A stretch of DNA of 64,000 bases from the NCBI GenBank assembly GCA_009760855.2, contig WPIO01000087.1:1729473-1793472 (forward strand), written 5' to 3'. Under the pieces are notes generated by a model that searched no databases, had not been told where the DNA came from, and worked only from the letters and a program-made list of their open reading frames with translations. The position numbers and the translations under genes were made by a program. The DNA comes from Cristatella mucedo (lineage: Eukaryota > Bryozoa > Phylactolaemata > Cristatellidae). This document shows positions 44,487 to 53,819 of this stretch, piece by piece (positions within the stretch are counted from its first letter, which is position 1; every line of letters begins with the position of its first letter).

Positions 44487-44944
44487 GCTGTGAGTGCGCT
44501 ATACAAAACTCTCCTGCATAACACCCGCATGGTCTTTATGACTTTGTGGAGTTACTGACGGAGATACATTACATTGCATTACCTACATAGTCATTATTGC
44601 TTTGTGGAGTTGCAAATGGAGATACATTAAATCACATTACGGCTCTGTTTCCTAGAGCACAACTCAGCTCAAGTGCCATGGTATCGATTCCCTGACTCAT
44701 ACGTGGCATCGGCTGGTATGATGCTTTGGCCAGTGAATTTAGTACGATTGGTTCCCAGTCATTTGCATTTCGAAACTTTGAATAATGAACATCAGTCATA
44801 ATATCGCTGATTAGACATGCTGTCTTTTCGCAACTCGCTCCTAAATTCCAGGCCACCTTTGGTCAGAATGATAAAAAACCAACCCAAAAAGTTATTAGTG
44901 GTGTCAAAGTTCGACTTGGCCACCTCTTCAAAAAAATCTTGGGC

Positions 44945-45085
44945 CAATTAACAGCCTCATTAGTATAGAGGCAGAAGATCCATGTGGGCTATCATCACCG
45001 CTCGCAGTTGGAAATACAGAAATACCTAACTGCAGAATTCGAGCACAAGACCTTGGTCATGAAGAGCGAGCACCTTACCTCCTAA
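44945..45085 (-). mobile_element. SineA copy
   Basis: Antisense: TTAACAGCCTCATTAGTATA, GGGCTATCATCACCGCTCGC, CAAGACCTTGGTCATGAAGA. Directly followed by another copy in the same orientation. Confidence 0.7.
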
Positions 45086-45262
45086 AAAGACTAACTGATG
45101 TAACACCCTCTTTTGTATAGCGACAGGAGAGCCTTGACGGCTATTACCACCGCTTGCAGAGGTGATAAAGAATTGTCCATCTCAGGATTCGAACCCACGA
45201 TCTCGGAACCGACGTTGTGAAAAGAAACCGCCTTACCTAGTGTGCCATCATGGCCCACCTCC
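45085..45262 (-). mobile_element. SineA copy
   Basis: Antisense: CACCCTCTTTTGTATAGCGA, GGCTATTACCACCGCTTGCA, GGATTCGAACCCACGA (inverse B box), then the head end GTGCCATCATGGCCC. Confidence 0.85.
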
Positions 45263-45619
45263 TGGATTATCAAGGCACAGTAAGTCCTTAGACTCAAGCA
45301 TTAAATAGCTCTGAGGATTTTCTAGATGCCTTCAAAGCTGCCACGTATTAAGGAAATTAGCAGCTCAGAATGACTGGAGACGAAGTGCCATAGTCTGCAA
45401 TAGAGGTATTGGTTTGGTTGCCTAAAAATTGTGCGAGTTCCGCCGGTCAGGACTTTCGTAGATAGCGGTTCTTTACGTCAAAGAACTTGAGGCATATGAA
45501 TAGAACTGCTGATTTATTTTTCAAACAGACCAGACGGCATCAGCAGGCTGAGACTGGCGTAGTAGTTCAGCAAGGTACGAAGGAGCATCGGCCTCGGCCT
45601 CGAGCCTCGAGGATCGGCA

Positions 45620-45852
45620 GCGACCGAACTATTTTTCACAGTCAGCGTTGCTGAGGGTACCTACTGACCTTCTCAGAAATGCAGAATCAGGTAAAGTCTC
45701 TCAGCTTATTTTGCATGATCTTTCGGTGGCGATTGATGCATTTGACCACCAAGTCCTTCTCAGTGACACCTCATCTCGTCTGAGTATTACAGGCATGGCA
45801 CGACAGCGGTGGAGGCTCTATCTCAGTGGGAGACTCCTGGGTATTGATGTGA
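45620..45852 (+). mobile_element. LineA copy, left part (split by SINE insertions)
   Basis: Encodes SALLRVPTDLLRNAESGKVS, DLSVAIDAFDHQVLL and LSGRLLGIDVN, then is interrupted. It resumes near 46125 at the VPQG...-equivalent position. Confidence 0.8.
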
Positions 45853-45917
45853 ACTGTATAGTGGTTAGTATCCAAGCCTATCGCGCGAGAGACCGCGGTT
45901 CATCTCCCCGCCAAGGT
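45853..45917 (+). repeat. tRNA-Asp-like pseudogene or SINE head
   Basis: TATAGTGGTTAGTATCC matches the D-arm and A box of eukaryotic tRNA-Asp; GAGACCGCGGTTCATCTCCC matches the variable and T-arm region with a damaged B box. The acceptor 5' strand is missing and the anticodon stem has mismatches, so it is not a functional tRNA. Confidence 0.65.
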
Positions 45918-46100
45918 GTATTTTTACTAGGCCGTAATAGCCCATGAGGTAAGGTGCTCGTTCTTTACGACCAAGGTCATGGGTTTGAATCCTGCAGTTG
46001 GGCAATCTTGTATTGAAAACGGCAAGCAATAGTGTTAGCCGACTAGGTTCTTCAGCAGCTACGAAAATGAGGCTATTAAATCAGCTAAGATTTAACGAGA
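45918..46100 (+). mobile_element. SineA copy inserted in LineA
   Basis: CCGTAATAGCCCATGAGGTA, GGTTTGAATCC (B box), AGTGTTAGCCGACTAGGTTC, AAAATGAGGCTATTAAATCA. It directly abuts the tRNA-Asp-like piece; both sit inside one LineA copy. Confidence 0.8.
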
Positions 46101-46124
46101 GAGATCATTTGAGCCATCGCTGAA

Positions 46125-47145
46125 GCATGAGGTGCCTCACGAGGTGCTATATGCTTCATCCGTTTCTTTTCACAGTGCATACTTTCCATCTTGCCTATGT
46201 AATCGCTTAGCTTGATCTAGACTTTTACTGTTATGCAACTTATTCTCAGTTGTACCTTTGCTTTGATCTCTAGCAGCCCATAACATGTCGAATTTTCTCA
46301 ACTCCCTTACTCATGTATTGCAGACATCCATTAAAGGATGGCAGTAAACTTTCTTAAATTGAACGATGATAAAACCGTCTTACTAGTTATGGGCAAACTA
46401 AGTAAGACTCAGGAACTGGTAAATTAGCGCTAACAATATTGCCTCTTCCAGAAAATTTCCTGCTGCATCTGCTTGAAATCTAGGTGTCGTGTTCTAAAGT
46501 GACCTTTCCATATGCGACCACGGCTGCTTCACAGTCAAGTCAGCTATTGCAAAACTATGCAGCTAGGATTGTCTGTCGTGAGCGTGGCAGTTTCCAAATA
46601 TCACCAATTCTCCCTGACCTGCACTGGTACTACTACTGTCGCTCAACTTTGCGTCCCTTCGTTCTTTGAATCCAGCCTACCTATCAGACTATCAGCACTA
46701 CTCCGCCACCAGGCTAAGCATTGTACCGCTCGCTTTTTGGAATTCAATTGTTTCCCTGTACCTCGTACAAACCTCAAATCCTTTGGAGATTGCGAATCTA
46801 GTTCGCATGCTAACAAAGCTTGGAACTCACTCCCGACTTGCTTCACAGCATCCCCTGACTTGACCACATTAAAAAAATTAAAAACTCACCTATTTAGGAC
46901 AGCATTTAGTGGGTCCCTGTGATTCGTCCTTTATGTGCTTATGCGTGCTGACACTGTGCATGCTGCCACTAACCACATTTGCATGCTGACCCTGTGCATG
47001 TCACCCCTAACCATATTATTCATCTCGTTTGTTTTTCAAGCATGATTTTACTTACCATTCAATTGCATTTCCCTTTGCAGCAAATGTAAAGCGCCTAGAA
47101 AGAGATTGAGTTCTCTGAGGGGGATTTATCAAGGTTGCTATTATT
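46125..47145 (+). mobile_element. LineA copy, right part to 3' end
   Basis: Degraded YADD region (ACTTTTACTGTTATGCAAC, TTGTACCTTTGCTTTGATC), C-terminal coding with VCRERGS, and a well preserved 3' UTR to GAGATTGAGTTCTCTGAGGG at about 47102-47121. Confidence 0.85.
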
Positions 47146-47344
47146 CTTATGATAAGTCTGCCTAAGGTCAGCCATGGTCATTATTAGATCGAAAACACAG
47201 AGTAAAGCCTAATTACGACGGTTTCAATACACAGTAAATATAACAAAGGACAAATAAAAACATCACATTTGCTCAAAAAGCTATAGGAGCACCATGGTAC
47301 AAGAACGTAATGTTAATCTGAAATTAGAAAAACTATTCCTCCAT

Positions 47345-47960
47345 ATTTTCTTCACCTGCGCACCTCCTGTATCAATCGAACGCAATCTGAGGGTCATTTC
47401 CAAAATAACTTTACGCTAGACGATCATACCAGCTCTTAGGTCGTGTTCGGTTAATTTTAACTGCTTAACCTAGAAGCAATTTGGGGCCGCTCAAGCAGGG
47501 ATTCTATAACAATGCTGTTCCATGCATTCATTAGAGTCCCTCTTGACTTTCGTACGCAACTATTTGCAGGCATTTTGGCGTAAGCACTATCTCACTTAAA
47601 GTTGATTCCAAAAAATATAAGATGATTTGACAGCATCTTTTGCATAGCGACTGATGAGCCTTGCCGGCCATCACCGCCGCTTTCAGTGGCCATAAAGAAT
47701 TACCCCATAGGATTCAAACCCACGACCACGGGACCGAGGTCGTGAAAAGCAACCGCTTTACCTAGTGTTCCATCACGGCTCACTAACTTGGCATCCTGCA
47801 TTGACTGACGTAAACTGCTTGACTGCAACGTTACACAAATTCCTACCAACCTGCACTGTCTTTCCGTTGAGCAGCGTATCGAATTCAAGCTATTGTCTAT
47901 CACTTCTCTGTCCCTCCATTTTCTTTTTAGTCTACCTATTTGAAAATTGTTTCGTTTCAG
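47345..47960 (+). mobile_element. LineA relic split by SineA
   Basis: Left traces 47390-47585 (CATTTCCAAAATAACTTTAC, GACGATCATACCAGCTC, CATGCATTCATTAGAGTCCC). Right traces 47800-47960 (CCAACCTGCACTGTCTTTCC, GAGCAGCGTATCGAATTCAA). Confidence 0.6.
47612..47790 (-). mobile_element. SineA copy inserted in a LineA relic
   Basis: Antisense: CAGCATCTTTTGCATAGCGA, GGCCATCACCGCCGCTTTCA, GGATTCAAACCCACGACC, AAAGCAACCGCTTTACCTAG in part, to TCCATCACGGCTC. Confidence 0.85.
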
Positions 47961-48505
47961 GCTCGGAAAGGTGCGACCAGCTCACTGCAGACCGAAGTAA
48001 TTCAGGAGTGAGAGAGCGGAACTGAAAATATGTTTTTTTTTGTAGCGTCGCTAATATTCTTAATTTGCTCAAAAAGCCAGTGACTCTTTCCTTACCTCCC
48101 CTCTAGACACCTTGACTAGACGCTACTTAGCTTGTGCTAAAAACGCACAGGTTTGTCCGCCCAGCGAGGAGCAGCGTATCGAATTCAAGTCATTGTCAGT
48201 CAATCATTTCGAAGTTCCTCCATTCCCCTTTTCATCCTATATGTCCGAATATATCGAATATAATCCTCTATATATATCCTATCACAAGTATTTCCATTTC
48301 AGGCTTGGAATGTGGTACCAGCTCACTCAAGACTAAATGTGCTCAGAAGAAAGCGATTAGAATCGAAAATAATCCTTTGATCGGCAGCAGTTTTTGCTAA
48401 TTTTTTCAAAAAGCAAGTGAATTCTCTCCTGTCCTGTCCTTCCTTCAACAGACAGAGACGAGAAAAATACTTACTGTATGCGAAAAACGCACAGATTTGT
48501 AACAG
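47868..48505. repeat. Diverged tandem duplication, unit about 300-340 bp
   Basis: GAGCAGCGTATCGAATTCAA occurs at 47869 and again exactly 300 bases later. TTCCTCCATT, TTTCAGGCT.GGAA, ACCAGCTCACT, AAAAACGCACAG.TTTGT also recur in the same order. The unit starts in LineA-derived sequence (the KQRI..F..LS region). Confidence 0.75.
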
Positions 48506-48724
48506 CATTTGCAGAGTCAGCTTGGATTGTCTCTGCATAACGGACAAAACACAGTCGCTGCCCTTTCCGGCCCAGTTTCAGGCTCTCAGAATGGCTATTG
48601 CGTTTCCATAATCTTAAAAAGCGACGTTCGCTGTTGCAAAGCACTTTAGTTGCTCAGCTTCAGCATACACGCATACGGGGCGTGTCGAAATTTTATAGAT
48701 AGGTTGCAGAACGATTGAGGATTA

Positions 48725-48890
48725 TGGCTTGCTAGGTAAGGTGGTTGCTTTTCACAACCTCGGCCCTGAGGTCGTGGGTTCGAATTCTGTGGTGGGCGAT
48801 CCTTTATCGCCACTGCAAGCGGTGGTGATACCCATAAAAGTTCTTCTGTCGCTACACAAAAGAGGTTGTTAAATCAGCTAGTATTTTTTT
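48725..48890 (+). mobile_element. SineA copy, well preserved
   Basis: ATGGCTTGCTAGGTAAGGTG (A-box side), GAGGTCGTGGGTTCGAATTC (B-box region), GGCGATCCTTTATCGCCACT hairpin, then AAAAGAGGTTGTTAAATCAG. Confidence 0.85.
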
Positions 48891-48929
48891 ATTATGCAAT
48901 GTGTACACCGGCATCTTCTTTTCTATATT

Positions 48930-49582
48930 AAGATCACCAAGTCTTTCTTGAGCGCCTCTCGTCTAACATGAGCATCACTGGCACTGCACTGAAATGATTC
49001 AGGCCCTTTCTCAAAGTGAGACTCCTGAGTATTGATGAGAATAGACAAAGATCCGAAGAACCCCTGAATTATGAGGTACCTCAGGGCTCTGCGCTTGGTC
49101 CCCTTCTTTCCACAGTTTATGCTCCCCCTCTCGCCGATGTGATTGCCAAGCACAACCTAGGCTTTCACTTCTATGCGGATGACACTCAGTTGTACCTTTG
49201 CTTTGATCCCTCCCAGCCTTCGAGCACCTCAAATTCTCTCAACTCACTTGCTGCATGTATTGATGACATCCGCACATGGATGCCAGCAAATTTTCTAAAA
49301 CTAAATGACGATAAAACTAACTTACTAGTTAAGGGTAAACCCAGTGTGATTCACAAATTGGAAAGGCTGAAACTCAAAATTGGCTCTGCCAGCATATCTC
49401 CAGTTGAATCGGCTCAAAATCTAGGTGTCATATTCCAAAGCGACCTCTCGTTAGACGACCATATCAGCTCCACGGTCAAATCAGCCTATTTTCAGCTTAA
49501 TAACATTGCTAAAATTCGGACTTGTTTAGATAAGGATACCACATCTAAGTTGGTCCATGCATTTGTGACATCCCGTCAGATG
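48930..49582 (+). mobile_element. LineA copy, RT region, mostly open
   Basis: Starts at the HQVFLERLSS-like segment and keeps [39 protein letters not shown] and [15 protein letters not shown] up to [10 protein letters not shown]. An open frame covers 49016-49580. It ends abruptly at about 49582, where a second LineA piece begins. Confidence 0.85.
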
Positions 49583-50140
49583 ACACTCAGACCCCTCCCA
49601 TCCCTCCCATTCCTCCCAGCCCTACAGCACGTCGAATTCTCCCAACCCTCTTGCTGGATGTATTGCTAACATCCGCACATGGATGGCAGCAAGTTTTCTT
49701 AAATTGAATGATGATAAAACCAACGTACTAGTTGCGGAAAACCAGTTGTGATTCAGAAATGGGAAAGGCTTACGCTCAAAATCGGCTCTGCCAGCAAACT
49801 CCTGTCGAATCTGCACGAAATCTAGGTGACATGTTCCAAAGTGACCTTTCTCTAGACGACCGCATCAAGTCCACAATCAATTTTGCCTACTTTCAGCTAC
49901 ACAACACTTCTCAAATTCAGGCTTGTTTAGACAGGGGGCATCACATATAAATTGGTCCATTCATTTGCGACGTCCCGTCTTGACTTCTGTAACTCACTGC
50001 TTGCTGGTCTACCGGCCTGTGCAATCAAGCGCTTACAGCTGGTGCAAAACTTTGCAGCTAGGCTTGTCTGTCGTGAGCTTCGCAGTTGCCACATCGCACC
50101 ACTTCTCGCAGACCAGCACTATCTATTGAGGTTTATGGTT
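49583..50140 (+). mobile_element. Second, more diverged LineA piece joined to the first
   Basis: Restarts upstream in the element (TCCCAGCCCTACAGCACGTC, GGATGGCAGCAAGTTTTCTT), so the element is locally repeated: the RT-to-C-terminal part occurs twice in a row with different divergence. Ends at about 50140 in the LHWLP region. Confidence 0.75.
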
Positions 50141-50690
50141 TGCCAAGGAAGATGGAAATAAAGACTTTTAACGCATCAAATTACAAAGAAAATAAATTGC
50201 CCTATTGCTTTGCTTGTTTTAATCTATCGTCAAGCAGCTATGTGGCCAGATGAGCGAGAACGTCTTCTAAAAGCTGGAGAAACTGGCCGTTAGTTTGAAA
50301 AAGTAAGTAGGAACAAGAGCCTTGCATGACTTAAAACTACTTGCCTAGAAGGTTGAAGTTATTACGCTTCGCGATTGGTAGCCACTGCAGGCCGGTATGA
50401 TTTTGTCTGATGTTGCAGCTGCCACATTTATGACGTACAAGTTTGGCAGCAGAGCAAGCACCAACTGGGTGCATTAATAGGACACAGTTTAAGACAGGGA
50501 ACTAGTGGTGTACAAGTTAATAATACGCAATTATTAGTAGTCGAAACTTAGCTAAAACAGCAAGTGCTTTGGCAAGAATCAAATACCAATTTTATTTCTG
50601 GCATTTTTTGAGTTCTATTTGTAAAAGGCTAATCTTCAATTGCTCCACGTGCCACAAAAAAATCAGACAGGCTACATATTACGTGACGCC
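50140..50690. other. No recognised feature
   Basis: AT-rich sequence with no repeat match, except a short antisense LineA-like echo near 50365-50460 (GCCACTGCAGGCCGGTATGA). Confidence 0.35.
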
Positions 50691-50895
50691 TGAAATCGAC
50701 TTACTCACTACCTCGACTGCTCTCATGACTCTGCTATGCCTCCCACTTTCTCTTTGTTGCTCTGAGATTAAGTCTGTTGGCTACCGAATACGTACCGAAA
50801 GCCGCTTAGGCTTCGACTGCGCTACACAAAACTCTCCTGCGTAACACCCACGAAGTTCTTATGGCTTTGAGGAGTTGCAGACGGAGATGCATTAC
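50690..50895 (+). mobile_element. LineB 3' end
   Basis: CTCACTACCTCGACTGCTCT, GTCTGTTGGCTACCGAATAC, AAAGCCGCTTAGGCTTCGAC, GCTACACAAAACTCTCCTGC and GAGTTGCAGACGGAGATGCA. Confidence 0.85.
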
Positions 50896-51430
50896 TTTAT
50901 TGGATTAATCATACAGTACAAGAAGGGCATGCGGCCTAGTTCCGCCGGGACGTGTCCCGGGCGTGACCTTCCGGTCGACTAACGATCAGTCTGCTCCCCC
51001 TTGCCACGGGCAGCTGGGCTGCCTCCGCTGAACTTGCGCTTCGTGTTGGCGTTCAGCCAGAGCGGTGCCGTCTCGCTTTCGCAGCCGTCCACGCCAGGCG
51101 CAGTTGCGCCCCTCGACGGTTAGGGCGTCTGGCGAGAGCCTCTCGAGGGCGAAGCAAGTGGTGGGCTCTCCGCGGGGGGGGGGGGGGGCGGCGTCAGCCG
51201 GGCTCCTTGCAGGGGGGGGGGGCCCGGCGACCCCTGAGGGTCACAGCCGGCCGGCCGGGGACGTTGCAGGTCCCGGCACCTCGCTGGCTGTGCAGCGAGG
51301 TCACCGCCGAGGTCACCATCCTTGGGCGGGCCCAGCGCTCGATTGAGCTCCAGCCGGGGCCTGCCCTCACCAGGCTCGGGCCATCATCCTTATCTGGCTC
51401 CTCACTACATGATCACGACAGCCTGTAATG
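50896..51430 (-). other. GC-rich block, possible terminal exon(s) of an unrecognised minus-strand gene
   Basis: On the minus strand an AATAAA lies at 50901-50896. Upstream of it are open frames such as CFALERLSPDALTVEGRNCA ending at a TGA, and ETAPLWLNANTKRKFSGG ending at TAG near 50979. A donor-like CTG|GTGAGG follows EEPDKDDGPSL near 51370. Two poly-G runs (17 and about 11 G) interrupt it. No domain is recognised and the frames conflict, so a GC-rich repeat is equally possible. Confidence 0.25.
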
Positions 51431-51792
51431 TGGCTCGACTAGGGGCGTGTGACATTTCTAGTGCTTAATCCACAGACAGTGCATTCAGACAATCGTGGGC
51501 GTCGCTGAACGTGTGCCAACGGAGCCGTTGCCGGGAAAGGAATGGGTTTCTTACTTTGCGCGGGTAATGGGATCGCAGTGCTTTCAAAATTCTTCGTTAC
51601 GAATGTAGCACTTAATCACCACTTGAACTCCTTCGTAGCGTCCTTCCTTCCCGGAAGTGAGTTACACCTTATCGATACGCTCTTCTTCTCCCGCTATCTT
51701 CGTCGCAGCTTTTACTTTTCTCGTAGCTCAGCTTTTTCAAGGCTGAAAAGACTACTACGACTCCTTTAGAGCGTGTCTTACTAGTTATTTTT

Positions 51793-52330
51793 ACGTGTTT
51801 CCCGACCTGCTGCAGCCAATATTGATACATTTTTCAATGGTTCTTAATGAGGCTCACCGCCCTTCTACATTGACTGCTGCAAGGCCACTTAGTAGGAAGC
51901 CAAACCTGAATGGTGAGCAAACGAGCAACACTCGTCCAATCCCCGTTAGATCCTTAAAATACTCCAGATCGTGTCTGAATAGTTCTCTTTACGTGTATAG
52001 AGACCTGTTCGCAGCCACTGTAGGTGCATTTTTTTACCGCTCTTGATGAACCCTAAGACGTCCCTCCTACCTTCACTGCTTTAAGGCTACTTATTAGGAA
52101 GCCAACCCTGGATGATGAGCATGCGAGCAACACTCGTCCAATCTTCATCCTATCGCTCTCGTTCAAGACGCCTGAAGGACTCGTGGCGAAGCACCAAAAT
52201 CTTGTATCCATTCATCGGAACTCTCTACAGAGCTCCGATATGAATTAGGAGCGCACCATTTCAAAGCCACGTCTCTGCTTCGGGTTGAGAATGAATGTCG
52301 ATGCAACGGTGGCCTGAAAAGGCCTGTCTA
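51793..52330 (+). mobile_element. LINE reverse-transcriptase relic with an internal ~200-bp tandem duplication
   Basis: Copy 1 (about 51793-51975) encodes RKPNLNGEQTSNTRPIPV; copy 2 (about 51991-52180) encodes KPTLDDEHASNTRPIFILSL, both equivalents of the LINE RT block KP.LD....NYRPIS.LPF. After copy 2 the RT continues with LVAKHQNLVSIHRNSL. The family is unassigned (closer to LineB than LineA). Confidence 0.6.
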
Positions 52331-52524
52331 CTAATTCTAACATATCGCACAGCAGCTTTTATCAGTACTGACCGCCTGACCGTTTCGGGGCACATCTCAG
52401 CTAGCAGGAGGAAAACTTGTTCCGTGCTAGCCGAGGTTAGATCCTAACGTGATACAAAATGTCAGAGTGTAGAAAAGTATAGCCGTCTTTCATCCACGCG
52501 GTTCGGCGTTTTGAAGTGCGGCGC

Positions 52525-52630
52525 TGACGGCTTTTGCACCCACTGTCGACATCCGAAGGCGCTCTGTGCGCTAACACCCCCGAAGGGGTCCCGGAACGAG
52601 CTCTTGGGGGAGGCCCTCTCCGACAGGGCT
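52525..52630. repeat. Unclassified GC-rich dispersed repeat, copy 1
   Basis: CTGTCGACATCCGAAGGCGC, GGGGTCCCGGAACGAGCTCT and GGAGGCCCTCTCCGACAGG align with 53725-53815 (CTGTCGACATCCGGAAGCGC, AGGGTTCCGAAAAAAGATCT, TTTGGAGGGGCTGTTTAGAG). Confidence 0.5.
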
Positions 52631-52789
52631 CTGCCTCTATTGCGGCGCGTTACGAGTTGCTTGTACAGTGGTTATGCACGAAGTATTTGCAGCTATTTCT
52701 ACACGGAGTATTTGCAGCCATGTAGAACGGAAATGAGAGCTATTTTGGCAGCAAAAATGTTTTGCGGGGATTTCGGTGTGTTTGCATCC

Positions 52790-53265
52790 CCACATGGATG
52801 GCAGCAATTTTCCTTAAATTGAATGATGATAAAATTAACTTGCTAGTTATGGACAAGCAAAGTGTGATTCGGAAATTGAAAAGACGAACGCTCACAATCG
52901 GCTCTGCCAGCACATATCCCGTTGAATCTGCACGAAATCTAGGTATCATGTTCCAAAGTGACCTTTCGTTTGACGACCACATCAGCTCCGCAATCAAGTC
53001 TACCTACTTTCAGCTACATAACATTGCTAAAATTCGGGCTTGTTTAGATAAGGACACCACGTCTAAGTTGGCCCATGCATTTGGGACATTCCGTCCTGAC
53101 TTATGTAACTCACTGCTTGCTGGCATACCGGCATGTACAATCAGGCGCTTACTGCTGGTGCAAAACTCTGCAGCTAGGCTTGTCTGTCGTGAGCGTCGCA
53201 GTTGCCACAGCACACCACTTCTCGCCGACCTGCACTGGCAACCAGTCAAGCAACGAGGATTTGGC
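52790..53265 (+). mobile_element. LineA internal fragment
   Basis: Encodes [69 protein letters not shown] and ADLHWQPVKQR. It has a single open frame over almost its whole length, but both ends are missing. Confidence 0.85.
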
Positions 53266-53269
53266 AGTT

Positions 53270-53720
53270 CCTAGTGGCGAAAGAGGGGGCAATGGGCGAT
53301 GTCACGGTAGCGTGGGAAACGCTCGAGCTGCTAGCGGCACCCAGCTGAAACGCTCGCCATGCTGGCTTCGGCGGAAACCAGCGAGGTGCTGGCGGCAGCA
53401 GCGATACATAAGATTCCGGAGGTGCTGAAGTCTCCAACGGGGAATCAAACGCTGGCGTCTCTCGCAGCGAAGGCGTTCTAAAGCTCAAAGCGTCAGTCAC
53501 TTAGGAGACGCAGACGGTCGAGGCGTCTGCCGCAGAGCAGATGCCCCCGGTGCCCGCGTGGAAGGTAGATCGAGACACGCGTCGCAGAGAAGAATGTCGC
53601 TCGGCGCCCCCTGTAGAGCAAATACTCAGTGAGCCCGTACAGGAGCGGACAAGTGATTTTGGAATTAAAGGGGAATGAGGTTTTGTATTTTGAAAGTGCA
53701 TCGCGGGCCGCTGACGTTGC
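53270..53720. other. GC-rich segment, no recognised feature
   Basis: Several overlapping open frames on both strands reflect the GC content. None shows a known domain. Confidence 0.35.
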
Positions 53721-53724
53721 GCTG

Positions 53725-53815
53725 TCTGTCGACATCCGGAAGCGCTCTTAACTCTGGCAGGCATGAAAGGGTTCCGAAAAAAGATCTCGGAGTTTGGAGG
53801 GGCTGTTTAGAGGAA
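53725..53815. repeat. Unclassified GC-rich dispersed repeat, copy 2
   Basis: Partner of 52525-52630. The LineA fragment and about 0.45 kb of GC-rich DNA lie between the two. Confidence 0.5.
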
Positions 53816-53819
53816 GCTA

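Larger units (their letters stand above)
40100..44590 (+). mobile_element. LineB: second CR1/L2-superclade LINE, long but broken copy (split by LineA)
   Basis: The plus-strand parts 40100-41804 and 42776-44590 flank an inverted LineA. The first part has an endonuclease with ETWMTH, GGGVAIVV, AGDFNIHAD (about 40937) and GHILDLVI. The second has [43 protein letters not shown] and an altered catalytic FHADDALLYLS (about 43409-43440), then the C-terminus SAGPRLWSSLS and LGCECAIQNF. The 3' tail ends GGAGATACATTACATTGCAT. It differs from LineA at about every other residue in the RT and lacks the GCGCC hairpin. Stops and shifts throughout. Confidence 0.8.

Noticed and set aside
45853-45917. Functional tRNA-Asp gene
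   Set aside because: Acceptor 5' strand missing, anticodon stem mismatched, B box damaged; annotated as pseudogene or SINE head.
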